Shown: positions 10,906 to 22,200 of the stretch, in pieces
How positions within the stretch are numbered: the stretch's first letter is position 1
How the letters are laid out: the number at the start of each line of letters is the position of its first letter
Assembly: GCA_021234155.1 (NCBI GenBank)
Contig: JAJEKV010000073.1
Location: forward strand, 3,446,001-3,510,000
Direction of reading: 5' to 3'
Source of the DNA: Isoetes taiwanensis
Taxonomy: Eukaryota; Streptophyta; Lycopodiopsida; Isoetales; Isoetaceae
DNA length: 64,000 nt
Program-made: the position numbers and the translations under genes
The notes under the pieces: generated by a model
Database searches by the model: none
The model's input: only the letters and a program-made list of their open reading frames with translations
What the model was told of the DNA's origin: nothing

Positions 10906-12708
10906 GAGTGCCCTACGTCTAGCAGTAGAGGCTTCAAATTCTGCATCAGCCTTCTTCCTATTTTCCCTCTCTTCCTCTTGGCAGCCTCCTGTCTTTCCAA
11001 TTTCCTTCTAGCAGTTTCGAGTTTCCTGGCTGCAACCTTCTCATTCTTTAGTCTTGCTGCCTCAGCCCTCCTAGACCTCTCAGCAGCCAAGGCCTCACAG
11101 AAGCCATCACTAGAGATGTGCACCCTCCCACTTAGGTCTGGGACTACACCCCGATTCCTTGCCCTCGAGGATTGAGACTGTTGCATGCAGGCCTGTAATG
11201 TCCTCACTTCTGTAGGGAGCTGCACACATGCATGTGTTGTTCCCGTGTCACCAGATGCTACCACATGTTGCTGTGAGGGTCTTAAGGTCGAATCAATGGC
11301 CTGATGTTCCCCATCTGGTGCATCTTCTCGGTGAGATGGATGCACATCATGTCTTTCAATGTCCACATTGTCAACTACATGTTGATGCACTCCAATAGGT
11401 TCTTGGCCACCATGCTCACCAGCAGGGCGCGGTGCCTCCCATAACTGTTGCAAGTCAGCCATGTTGGATTGCTCCAATTCCTCGTCCTCCAAGTGTGCTA
11501 CATTTTCCTGGCCTACACTTTGGATAATCTGCTCCATGGGCACTCTACCAAACCTGCCACTTTCCTGGCCTGGCTTAACCTTGTCCGAGTTGAATGGCCA
11601 AATCCCAATTGCTCTAAACCCTGCCTTTATGTTGCTAAGTGTCAGCCCTGATTCAATGGCCTGTGAAATGAGCTCTGCAATGTCCTCCCTCTTCGGTTCA
11701 GTCCTCCCTTTGCTAACCATGTAAGAAGATCTCAATATCTTGAAAGCTGCCTTGAATGGTGCAAAGCATGCAACATCCAAAGGTTGTAACCTATGTGATG
11801 TGTGGGGTGGAAGTAGGGCAAAATGTATGCCCATTTTTTTAGCTGCCAAAATCACTTCCAGCTCCACATGGCTGCCATGGCCATCCAATATTATCAGATG
11901 TGGCCTTGATGGAGATACTCCACCAGGAACCCTAGCAACAAAATGTGACAACCAAGACTTGAGCAGGTTACGTAGTCATCGGTGCCGAGGGCTTCACAGC
12001 TTGAATTGCCCCTTCCTCACATCTGGCAATGTTATCTTGCCTCATCCGAGTACCCTTGAATATATACAAATTAGGTATCTTAAACCCTTTAGCATTTACA
12101 CATACCAGAATGGTCACCCACTCCCTATTGTTCATGACTACCTCATTGACCCTATGCTCCCCTTTCCTCCCTATGATCTTCATGCCCTTCACCTTACCAG
12201 CTTGGATGCCAGTCTCATCGGCATTCCAGATCCTAGAGGCCGGGAAGTTGAACTCGTCATAGATTTGTCTCAGACCAGCATAGAAGTTATCCAGATTCTC
12301 TTGTGTCATAGCACGCGCCCGAGCGATATCTAGTGTCTCTGCACTTCTTTAGTGTAACCTACGGATGCCTTTGTTTGAACGGCTTCCACCATTTACTCCA
12401 CGGGAACTCGGCGAAATTACGAAGTTGCCCCTCCATAGCCCATCAGTGGCGCCCCTTTCCTTGACAGCTGAGAGTGTAACCCCCATTCCCTGCTCGGCCC
12501 TGGAGGGTGCCCAATTGACTAACTCCTCCTCTTGTAGAGTCGTTAGGATTTGTGGATTACCGTCTGTTTGTGAGTTATCGCCATACGGCCCGGTCCCTTA
12601 TTGTTGATTAGGGATTCCGGACCTTCTAGATGCCTCTCTAACGGATATACCATACTCACTTACCTCATCCAAGATGTGCCGCCATTTGATCTTGGGTTTC
12701 CTTGGCAT
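10848..12708 (-). pseudogene. Pogo/Fot1-type DDE transposase, disrupted
   Basis: The start at 12708 gives MPRKPKIKWRHILDEVSEYG, a psq-like N-terminal HTH, but TAA follows 35 codons in. A frame near 12,380 carries WWKPFKQRHP, the CENPB-type HTH signature, followed by another stop and a frame change. From 12309 the frame reads ARARAMTQENLDNFY and then NADETG, which contains the first catalytic Asp. A one-base insertion near 11,965 shifts the frame. The next frame holds LDGHGSH (second Asp) and LQPLDVACFAPFK (third Asp), with 35 residues between the last two. A basic, coiled-coil-like region rich in R, K and E follows. Both the DD35D spacing and the HTH order fit DDE_1 transposases that insert at TA. 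At least two stops and two frameshifts make it inactive. Confidence 0.88.
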
Positions 12709-13380
12709 TGTGGGAGATGCAAAAGACCGACTTGTGGTGTCCGACGCTTCCTCCTTGGAGCAGTAACTCTTTTCCTTGATGTAGGTACTATGTTACTAGC
12801 TTCACCATCATCTCCTCTCGGAGGCCTCTTGTGGAAACCATGTCTATTATCGTGCTCCTCAAGACCGAGCATCGATAAGCTTGAAATTTGGAAGATGAAG
12901 TTGGCTTTTATTACATTTAGCGACCATAGCGGGGAGCTTGATATTCAAATTGGGCTTCGTAATCGAAAGTGCTCTGGAATGGGGCGAATTCAAGCAAGGG
13001 GCATTGAATTCTAATTTCGAATCGATATGATCGGGGACTCTTAACACGACTAACGAGTGGGCGTAACTGTTCCACAATTGTAGACAACAATTACACGACA
13101 CCGGAAGCGGGGGCTTCACGCTTATGGGCTCTATTGCACGCCGATGGTCAACAAACCGCACGACAACCGGCAAACTGGGCTAACGATCGCGAAGCTTTGT
13201 CGCGTTGTCGGCACCATATGGGCGATAATCGACACATGGTCGACGATAACGCCCGTGCCATAACGCCTCCTCGGGGCGTGCACATAACGCCCACGGGGGC
13301 CACACGCGTGGTGAAGACGAGAGTCCAACCTACGGTAGAAGGGTCACTTTCGGCATGCCACATGGCGATGTCGCGTCGAG

Positions 13381-13411
13381 ACGGGGGGAGGGGGGGAGGG
13401 GAGGGGATGGC
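13381..13411 (+). other. G-quadruplex-type G-run by right TIR
   Basis: The plus strand has runs of 6, 7, 4 and 4 G separated by single A (13383-13407), a classic G4-forming pattern. It lies about 40 bases inside the right end of the pogo-like element. Confidence 0.6.
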
Positions 13412-13451
13412 ACATGCTCCGGGACGGTCGCGATAGGAGGCGACCACACCC

Positions 13452-14985
13452 TAATGCAATGGAACCCCTCTATTCCTGAGAAAAGAGGGCTGCTGCAACC
13501 AAATGCTTGAAAAAAGGGATGCCGAACCAAAGCATTGGTTTCTGCAAAAGGGGCGTGCGAAACAATGCCAGATACCAAACTAATTAAATGGCACTGGTTT
13601 TTGACAATTACATAAATCATTTGGCATAATCAATTATACCTTGCTAAAGAAAACGTGCAAATGTGATAGGATACAAATAAGTGACATGAAACAAAGAACA
13701 AAATGGCTCCTTTTGTTCTTGCCCTAAACACACAACCAAAAGCTTCGGACAAAAAACATAGGATTTTTGGAAGTGCCATGCCTAATAATGTCGAATTGCA
13801 TGAAAACCATATCCTCCACAAATGCACGCCGCTCAAAATCTGCTTCTGGTCCCCTCTTCTACTCTTGCTTTAGAGGAAATGTCTGAATCCTTAATTTTCC
13901 ATTTCTAAATCAGGAAATGCCTGGCTTCTACATCTTGACGCCTTCTACTTATAACTTGGGCATAGGGGTTGACTCTCGATTTCGTTCCATCTTTATTACA
14001 ACCTGCATGTATTTGCAAGATGACAACAAAGTAAAGGACAGAGATAACTCTATTATTGCCGAAATATTGCAAACATAAATAACTTACCTGCAGGAAAGAT
14101 AAAATTGATACCTATGCAAAAAGAATAAATCGACAGAGAACGTCCACACTTCATGTCGCATCTGCCTTCGTCTAGAGCATAAAGAAATGAACCATTTGTT
14201 AATTCTAGCGAAAATGAACCTGCAATCCACAACCACCCCAAGGTGCAACACCGTCCTAGATATTTTGCAATTTCCATTAATAAATATTGCAAAAATCCCT
14301 CTCTTTTCTAAATGCAAAAACAACATTTAGATTTTAGAGAGCAGATTTTGTAGCAGAACCGGTTCCCTTAGTGCTATTGCCATTTCGTAATATAAAGAAA
14401 CACCCTTTCATGTATCGTTGTACTTCAAACGTGATAATTTGACATCTTTTGGACATGTGGCATCATCATCCCGTGAAACAGGCGTCAACGTGGCAAGATA
14501 ATGGCCATCGATAGGAGCGAAGGGACAGACATTTTGGGTTTATGATATGGGATAATTCTTCCTATATAAAGCAGTGTCCTATTTCTGTTATCTCCTATTT
14601 TTTTCCTTAAAAATTATCACAACATGACAAGTATGTGGACTCATTCATTGCAGGCATTTATGGCGGACAATCATGACACCTATATAATCATTTTTTTATT
14701 CTCACACATTTTCTCTCTTCAAAATTACTTGGACGAGACACGTGTATATGCTTATATATTACGGAGGATTTCGTGACGTAGACATCTCATTTATTACAGA
14801 AGATTTTGTGATGTCGGCCTTTAGGCATTAAATGAAGCCGATGGGCTGATTTATTGCAGAAGATTTACACGCCATGCCACTGCCAGGATTTGAAAGCCCT
14901 GTTCCTTCACGGTTTCTCTTTTTGGGAGTGATTTCGCAAGATCTCAGATGTTCTACTTAATTCAAGCAAAAGATATTGTCTTTCA
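13452..14985. other. Intergenic with small hairpin
   Basis: No gene recognised. AACCAAATGCTT (about 13498) faces AAAGCATTGGTT (about 13531) as an imperfect inverted repeat with a 20-base loop. The rest is AT-rich with short ORFs of no recognisable content. Confidence 0.4.
14490..14590 (+). promoter_or_regulatory. Promoter-like patch with TATA box
   Basis: CCTATATAAAGC at 14561-14572 is a good plant TATA box. GGCAAGATAATGGCC and GGGATAAT just upstream carry GATAA (I-box-like) motifs often seen in light-responsive plant promoters. No recognisable gene follows within 1 kb; the small ORF at 15086 has no known features. This may be an orphan or pseudogene promoter. Confidence 0.3.
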
Positions 14986-15119
14986 GAATTGACCGCAGTA
15001 TTTTGAAGTGGATTCGACTTGGATTTAGCAAAGATTTAGTTGGATCTAGCTTGAATTGACAGCGGTATTTTGAAGTGGATTTGACTTGGATTTAGCAAAG
15101 GTTTACTTGGATCTAGCTT
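14986..15119. repeat. 67-bp tandem duplication
   Basis: GAATTGACCGCAGTATTTTG at 14986 repeats at 15053 as GAATTGACAGCGGTATTTTG. The units are about 90 percent alike and both end in GGATCTAGCTTG. Confidence 0.9.
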
Positions 15120-15429
15120 GGATCAAAGCGGAACTGCCATGCTGTAAATTGTTTCGTGCAAATCGAAGCTTAAAATTGAAGCATTTCAATATTCATCCTT
15201 CAGACGGATCTGGCTACAACTGCCGGCTTGGCGATGCACTGGAGTTCGCTTTGCCGGCTGGCGACGCACTGGCGATTTTCTGCATTAAACACCTTCCGGC
15301 TAGAAGAGCCGAAGAAAGCAAAAATATGTAGCTGCTTCGTGCACCAACATAGGCATGAGCAATGCAATTACTTTAACTTTCACATGTCTAGAACTAGTAT
15401 TGTTTCAACTTAACAATGTTCGGGGAACC

Positions 15430-16060
15430 TTGACATTAATCTTAATGAACCTAGGGGAGCAATGAGTAACCCATGGGAATGTTATAGTATCTAAGATACT
15501 TTTTGTAGAGAATCTTCATGGAATTTTGTAGGGAATCTTAATAAGATTTGGAGGGAATCTAAGAGAATTCAAGGAACCTTTATAGAATATTGGTGAAGCT
15601 TAGGGAACTCCTTATGGAATCTTAAGAGGATCTAAAGGAATCTACTAGAATCTTTGTATGAACGTTTATGGAATCTTATAGAATATAAGGTAATCTTCTT
15701 GAAGAATCTACGAACATCTTTGTGGAATTTTTAAAATTTGAAGGAATCTCAAAATATGGTGAATACTAGTTGTTATAAGACATCCCTCTTAATTGGAGGA
15801 GGAATAGAGAAATCTAGGTGTTAAAGGAAATCTAGAGAAATATAGGGAAAAAATCAAGAAGAATATTGAGGGAATCAATCTAGAAGAATAGAGGCCTAAA
15901 AGAATATTAATGAATTCTTTCACACATGGTGCAGGGTGTCTTTGTAGTCCCATATTAAGAATCTTGACAGCATCTTAGAAAATCTAGAAGAATCTTGAAG
16001 GAATCTTAAGGAAGCTTAAGGGAAATCTTTTGTAACCCACGAAAATATAAGAGAAATATG
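15430..16060. repeat. Cryptically simple GGAATCTT-rich stretch
   Basis: Variants of the word (A/G)GGAATCTTA or GAATCTA recur many times over 600 bases with irregular spacing and no fixed unit. It looks like an old degenerated minisatellite. No open frame of note crosses it. Confidence 0.6.
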
Positions 16061-16279
16061 TAGGGGAATACTGGGTAGGAACCTACATTGGGTGTCTTTT
16101 GCAAGACCACTGCAGTCCCTCAAAAGACAATTTACCTGTATATTTATATTCTTCTATGTTACAAAATGTGACAATTACATGTAATCACGGGCAGCAGGCT
16201 GGACAAAATTATATGCATACATGCATGTGCCATAGACACAAGCCACATCCAATTCCTCTTCTGACCAACAATGATACTT

Positions 16280-19200
16280 TTATTCATCATCATCCAGGCT
16301 AAAATCTGGCTCAGCGGGCTTGCGTATAACCTTAGGGACTTGTGATGCATTTAAAATTCTCAATCTCTGTACACCACGCATTGCATTTGCAGCAAATCTG
16401 GAAGCAAGCAAAGTAGCTCCGAGGCTTGGACTTGCAGCTCTGTCCGCAGCTGCAAATGCAATTGCCTCAGCCTCTTTGCGCCTTATTTCTGCAAATCTAC
16501 GTCTCTGGTAACGTCTCCAAGCTGCCTGAATATACAACGCTGCCCATGTTCTCCAATGCTGAGAATAGTAACGGAAGGTATGTTGTAGCTGCTTACTATG
16601 CACTCTCCTAAACTGGCCTGCAACCACTTTAAGATCTTCTCCTTTTAAAGCAAAGGCTTCCACCTCCACCAATGCTTTCACAGTTCGAGTGGAATTAGGA
16701 AAAACTTTGCTGGGCTTTGGATGCAATGCCCATGTCAGCAGTTCCTCCCCACAGAAATCTCCTGGCCCCACATTAAAGAATCCAGATCGCCCACCATTGG
16801 TTGTTACACTTTCTAGGCTTCCCCTTATTATAAAAAGCATTTCGTTCACTGGATCACCCTCTCGCACAATGAATGTGCCTTCAGTATGCAAAGCTGGTTT
16901 TAAATGCTCACATATTGCATCTAAAAGACGATCATCCATCTTTTCAAACATGGGTACCTGCAAAATATTTGCATCATTTGTTACATTCGTTATTAGGTAA
17001 GGATAGGCTTTATAAGACGAATTAGTAATAGCTTACCCCTTTGACAAGTTTTAAACAGAGGTGCCTTTTTATTTCCCTACGTAGGTCATGTGGCAAGCCT
17101 CGAAGCAATGTTTCCTCATCAACACCTCTTGTTGCTACCCATTTATATTGATCATATCGACGAACACGCTCGCGCAGGCTAGGAGGAAGCTGACGATGAC
17201 GCATCCACTGTTCTGTGTCTCGGCGCTTCAGCCTCATTTCCTCCAACCTTACAGTTAATGACTGCAAGTATCTCTGCAAAACCAAAATAGCTGATGACAT
17301 AAGACACATGACAAGGTTCATTTACATCTAATTAGCAGAATGTCATCTAGTTTCGGTTGATTATGCAAAACCCTATTCCCCAAAACTAGAATATAAAGTT
17401 CTTTGGTGATTTGCAGCTCTTGACAATTGATTGACAGTCATTCTTAGTCATAAGAGCTAAAATTGACAATTGATTGACAGTCGTTCTTAGTTATAAAAGC
17501 TAAAATTTATAATTATGATAATAAGTCCATAGGAGGCGAAGATCTTGACTAAGAGTCACCATTGATGTACATCTGAGCAAAGATTGATCAGAACTAAAAC
17601 AAATATGAAATATAAAAATCTTGAACAGATTACCTGCATATTACCAAGAAGCAATGCGAAAAGTATGAGCCCTAGAATACCCACTGTAATTGAAAAGAGA
17701 GCTTCTCCAATATAGGAACTGGTCTCTAAACCCTGCCCAAGAGTGCTGTAACAGATCGGCCTTCATTAGCCAAATGTATTGAGATGGACATATTCAACTA
17801 ATAGCGTTCTCATTTAGAACAAAGAAATCAGAGAACTGATAACAAACAAAACCTGGGGATGGGCAGTGCTGCAAAGAATGACAACCTTACCTTAAGTTTT
17901 TTAGCCCCCACCAGAAACAATAAAAATACTTTGCAATGACATGGGTAGTCGACGTGATGCTATTCTGAAGTGCATCACTATATATGCCAAAGTTAAAATC
18001 ATTGTCTTCGGAGTCTAGAGAACAAGCTTTTTGCAAAGAACTTTTAGCTACACTAGAGCTCCATAGTGTCCATTCTGAATCATTTCTGTTATAACAGTTA
18101 AAGAAGTCGTATTTGCAATCATCAGTACAATGCTCTTTCCAACATGTATTTTCGCGATCAACTGCCAAAAGGTACCAGCATGCTCCAAGCACCTTCATGC
18201 AACAAAAGTCCTTTAGTTAAATAATGATCCATAAAATCTAATATAAAAATGCAAAAAAGTTCTTATGCTTATGCCCCCTTAACAAATAAGATTTAATCAT
18301 GTTGTGCAACCTCATTTTTGCATGGAACAAATCACATCCGCAGCGAAATTGCTGCATGCAGGAAATTTCTTTACTCACCATTACAGATAGAATATATATT
18401 TGTGTTTTAGACACGTCTATAGTGGACAATATGACAATACATGAGAATGTCATTGCCACTCCATTAACTCGACAAAATATCTAGATCGCAAGGTCCGAAT
18501 GTACATTTCTATTCCAATATTTATTACAACTGATACCAATTTTCAGTTATCTTGTTGTCACGGAACAATAAGTGCAGCAAACCCATGAGGGGTAGGACAG
18601 TAAAATGGATTGAAAAATTAGTGTTGTGCATAACCAGAGATGACTGATCTACTAGCCATAACTGCTTAACTTACTATTCCAACAATTCTTGTTGGATATT
18701 CAGAGAAATTATTACCCATCTCTTGTTAAACAGTTCCTAAAATTAACATTCGTTACTTTGAACCCAAAGTAAAAGAATTAGAGAAGGTAAGCATATCTTA
18801 CATGACTAGCAAGCATGTATAAAGCTAGGTTGTATGCGGCTCCACCCCAAGCAGTCTCCGTAACAACTCCAGTAGTCTTGACCATCTGAGAAGTTAATGG
18901 AAAGATCCGAAGAAATCGTGGAACATACTGGATAAGGACCACAAGGCGGAGGGCATTTTTTGTGTTATCTGCTACTGTACCTTTCATGGCAGGTAGCACA
19001 ACCCAGACGAAGAACTGGAAAAGTTCACTATTTCAGCAGAAAGATTCAAATGCACGCAAAGATGCATTACAATTTGAAGTAGTATTATGCAACAAAGAAG
19101 CGCTCCTCCCAACAAGGCACCGTATAGTAGACAAAAGGTTATATAGTCAAAGGGCGAATGGCAATCACGCAATGGCATTGTGATGTGCTGCTGTAAATCG

Positions 19201-22200
19201 GAAGATCAGTTTAGACATGGAATAAGCTCCTGATGATCCCAAAGAGCAGTATGTACACTGTTAACAAGCATACTTGTTTGACGCAATGATTGTCAATTGA
19301 ACTCGTGCCAGGCCTTTATTAAGAAATTATAATAATGTTCGACCAAGTTTTTAAGACCAAATCAGCATGTTCTCTCTTATCCTCATTGTTAAAAATTTTA
19401 TGTTCTGTAATTTTAATAGATTTGTGGCTGACCTTAATATTACATATGTTCCAATTCAAAGAAAAATAGTTTGACAATACCTGGGGTAGTGGCAATACTG
19501 CAGCAAAATCAACCCAAAAGTCCTTTCTCAGATATCTCCGTGCTATCTGAAACGGATCGACAACAAGCTCACCACGACCAAAGATTCGTGATGACGGTGC
19601 AATAAATGCGGTCCTGAACTGGAGGACCATGTGAAATAGATAAGAAATGTCTGCAATTGTCCGAAGGACTGTGACACTAATTTTCATGCTGTTATCGAAG
19701 AAAACACAAATGTCTTTGGTCTGGATGATTGGCAGATAAAAGAAGAGGGGATCGACAAATACTGCAATGAGACATGATATAACAAAGAACTTGTTCCAGT
19801 TTTGAATGAATTTACTTCTCGGGTCAAAAATTTGAGTCTTGGAAGCCTTATGGTCCTCAGAGAACACCCTGGAAACTCCAAATGAGAATGGTTTTCCAAA
19901 CCCCTGGAATCCAGACCACTTTCCCAGTTGTCGAACACTTTCATTTTTAAATGGTTCATGTTTTGTATTTAAAAAAGCTTTCGGGTCTAAAAATATATCC
20001 GGACTGCCAATATCACTCTGAAACCTGCCAGATTGGAGCAAACATGTTTAATTATGATGTTAATGGGAAAAAAAACAAAAAAAAAGGGAAATTAGTGGCA
20101 TCTTTGAAAAACAATACAGAAAGCATCTATGAATATCAACAATGTTCCCAGATCCTATTGCAAAAGGAAAAAGAATACTAGAAAAGAACAAGACTAACAT
20201 TTCTCAACAAAAAGAAGAGTTGTTAACAGAGGCATAAATGTCAATGTCAACGAAATTAAGAATACGACACCCTACATGACTGACATGTCAGCATAAATGC
20301 GTTCACACAGACATGGCATATGATCAAGTGGTTACTAAGTCAGGAAAGTTGAAACATATCTGTCATAGAACTTGGAACTATGTATATGTGAGGCTGAATT
20401 TCCTGATCAGAACACTCGGCTTTCCTGATCCTTTTTTACTATGCTGTATTCTTCCAATGTAATCTAATTCCTGTTCCTTTTGATATGACCCTAATTTCTC
20501 TAAAAAAATATACTCTCAATGAGTATAAGACAACTTAACTTCACGCATCCAGGAAAAAAAACAGGAAGAAAGAAAGAAAGATGTATTAAAGTCTACGGAA
20601 GACGCATGGGGTCTATGAGACCAAGAACATACAAACTTGAAGATGTGCAAGGACAGTGAAAGCCTCCAAGAGACTGAAAAAGTCTAAGACTAAAACAACT
20701 AATCAAAAATTCAATGGAAGATTCCCTAGGAAGCTGATCCAGTCGGCATTCTACATGCTTCTGTTTTGCTGCCCGTTTTACTTTCTTAGAGGTCGTTACA
20801 ATATCGTAAAGTTCCCTTTTCTTTGGAAAGCTGTCCATCATTCCAACCTGTTGTACTCCTTATCAACAAGGAAGAATAAAGTAATTTCTGTTTGGTTTAG
20901 GCCTCTTGGGTTCTATGAGGATACTCCTTTCCCGAGCAAGCTCATGAACAAATAAAGATGCAGAATTATGGTCATAATACTTCATGGGTTGCGGCAAGGT
21001 CGTTGGATGTCTGAAAAGACAATGATATTTTCTTCTTATGATGTAATAGGCAGGACCCGTAAAGATGAAACATTGCCATGTCCAAATGGCATTTCCGCTG
21101 AAATGTTTAGCACGCCCTGATGTCAGCATTGGGCACCTTTTGTTTTCTATCAGTCTCTCTTCTAAAAGGACTCTTATGTTCTCACGTTGCTAATCTTTTC
21201 AATCCCCTTAGTACAAAGAGACATCCTTTCCTAACATCCTCCATTACACCATCTCTTTGTTGTGATTCTTCATTAACGAGAGAAATGAAGTTATTGCTGT
21301 GTGTTTTGGGCTCGTAATATCCCGTTGTTCAAATGTTTTTTGTGTTAAGCTACGGATTTTTATTTATGATATTTCATGAGCTATAAGACACACGCTACAA
21401 TGAAGATCCCTAGACCGCTTGTCATGTGATATGACATGTATTTCGGTAACATGCCATGTTGGTATGCTAATTATGGTAGGCTAATTATCTATATGCTAAT
21501 TTAATAAACCACAGATCAGAAGCGCTATTTAATTGGCCAGAAACCATGTATCTAAGTGCGCAAATCTGATCACACCAAACTTTCGGCATGCTGCTATTAA
21601 GCACATCAAATAATGCTTCAACTTCTGCAGCTTGAGGGGAGTGATAAATGTAATATTTCAAGCTGAATTCAGTATGGGGTAAGAAGCAGCTATTCTTGGT
21701 TAGAAATAGATGCAATGAAAATAGAGGTTAACAGTGGTATAGAATAAGGATGTCCACTGTCTTTTATGGTTGCAATTTTCATTGCTGAGCTAGGGACTGA
21801 GCTCCTCTACTTGACCAAGCAATCTCATTATTGTGATGTGCAGAAAATGTGGGACTTGTTAGTATAACAGACAATGTAAGAGAATTGAATTGGTGATATG
21901 TCACCAGTAACAATTCAGAATTACAGCATGAACTGCTTCATTACTGCCAGAGCAGGATCTGCTAATCTGGCAAACTTCAGGTAGTTATCTCCTTTTGCTT
22001 TGTATTCTCTCATAGTTAGGACAGTCTTGACAGAGTAGCCGACTTCTTGCCTTTGCTTCCTCGATGATTGCCCTCAAAGAAAAAATATGATCAATTGTGG
22101 AAAAGGTTTTCCTGAAACCAGCTTGTCCCTTGGCTCTAAGGCTGTAATTTTCTGCAAAATCACTAAGGACCATTTCCAACACGGATCCGTACAGTTTTGC

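Larger units (their letters stand above)
8506..13451 (-). mobile_element. Pogo/Fot1-like DNA transposon, 4.95 kb
   Basis: The left end reads GGGTATGGTCGCC from 8506 and the right end reads GGCGACCACACCC up to 13451. These are inverted repeats matching at 12 of 13 positions, with weaker similarity inward (TTTCGCGCAC against TATCGCGACC). Each end is bordered by TA (8504-8505 and 13452-13453), the target site of the Tc1/mariner/pogo superfamily. The inverted similarity continues outward through TA into CCATTG (8495-8500 and 13457-13462), so the true terminus may lie a few bases further out. The interior is GC-rich compared with the AT-rich flanks. It holds a minus-strand transposase with HTH, CENPB-like and DDE regions, and a plus-strand spliced ORF of unknown function. 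The transposase is broken, so the copy is not autonomous. Confidence 0.8.

Noticed and set aside
11740-12333. Plus-strand 197-codon ORF
   Set aside because: It is the antisense of the pogo-like transposase, which has clear catalytic motifs on the minus strand.
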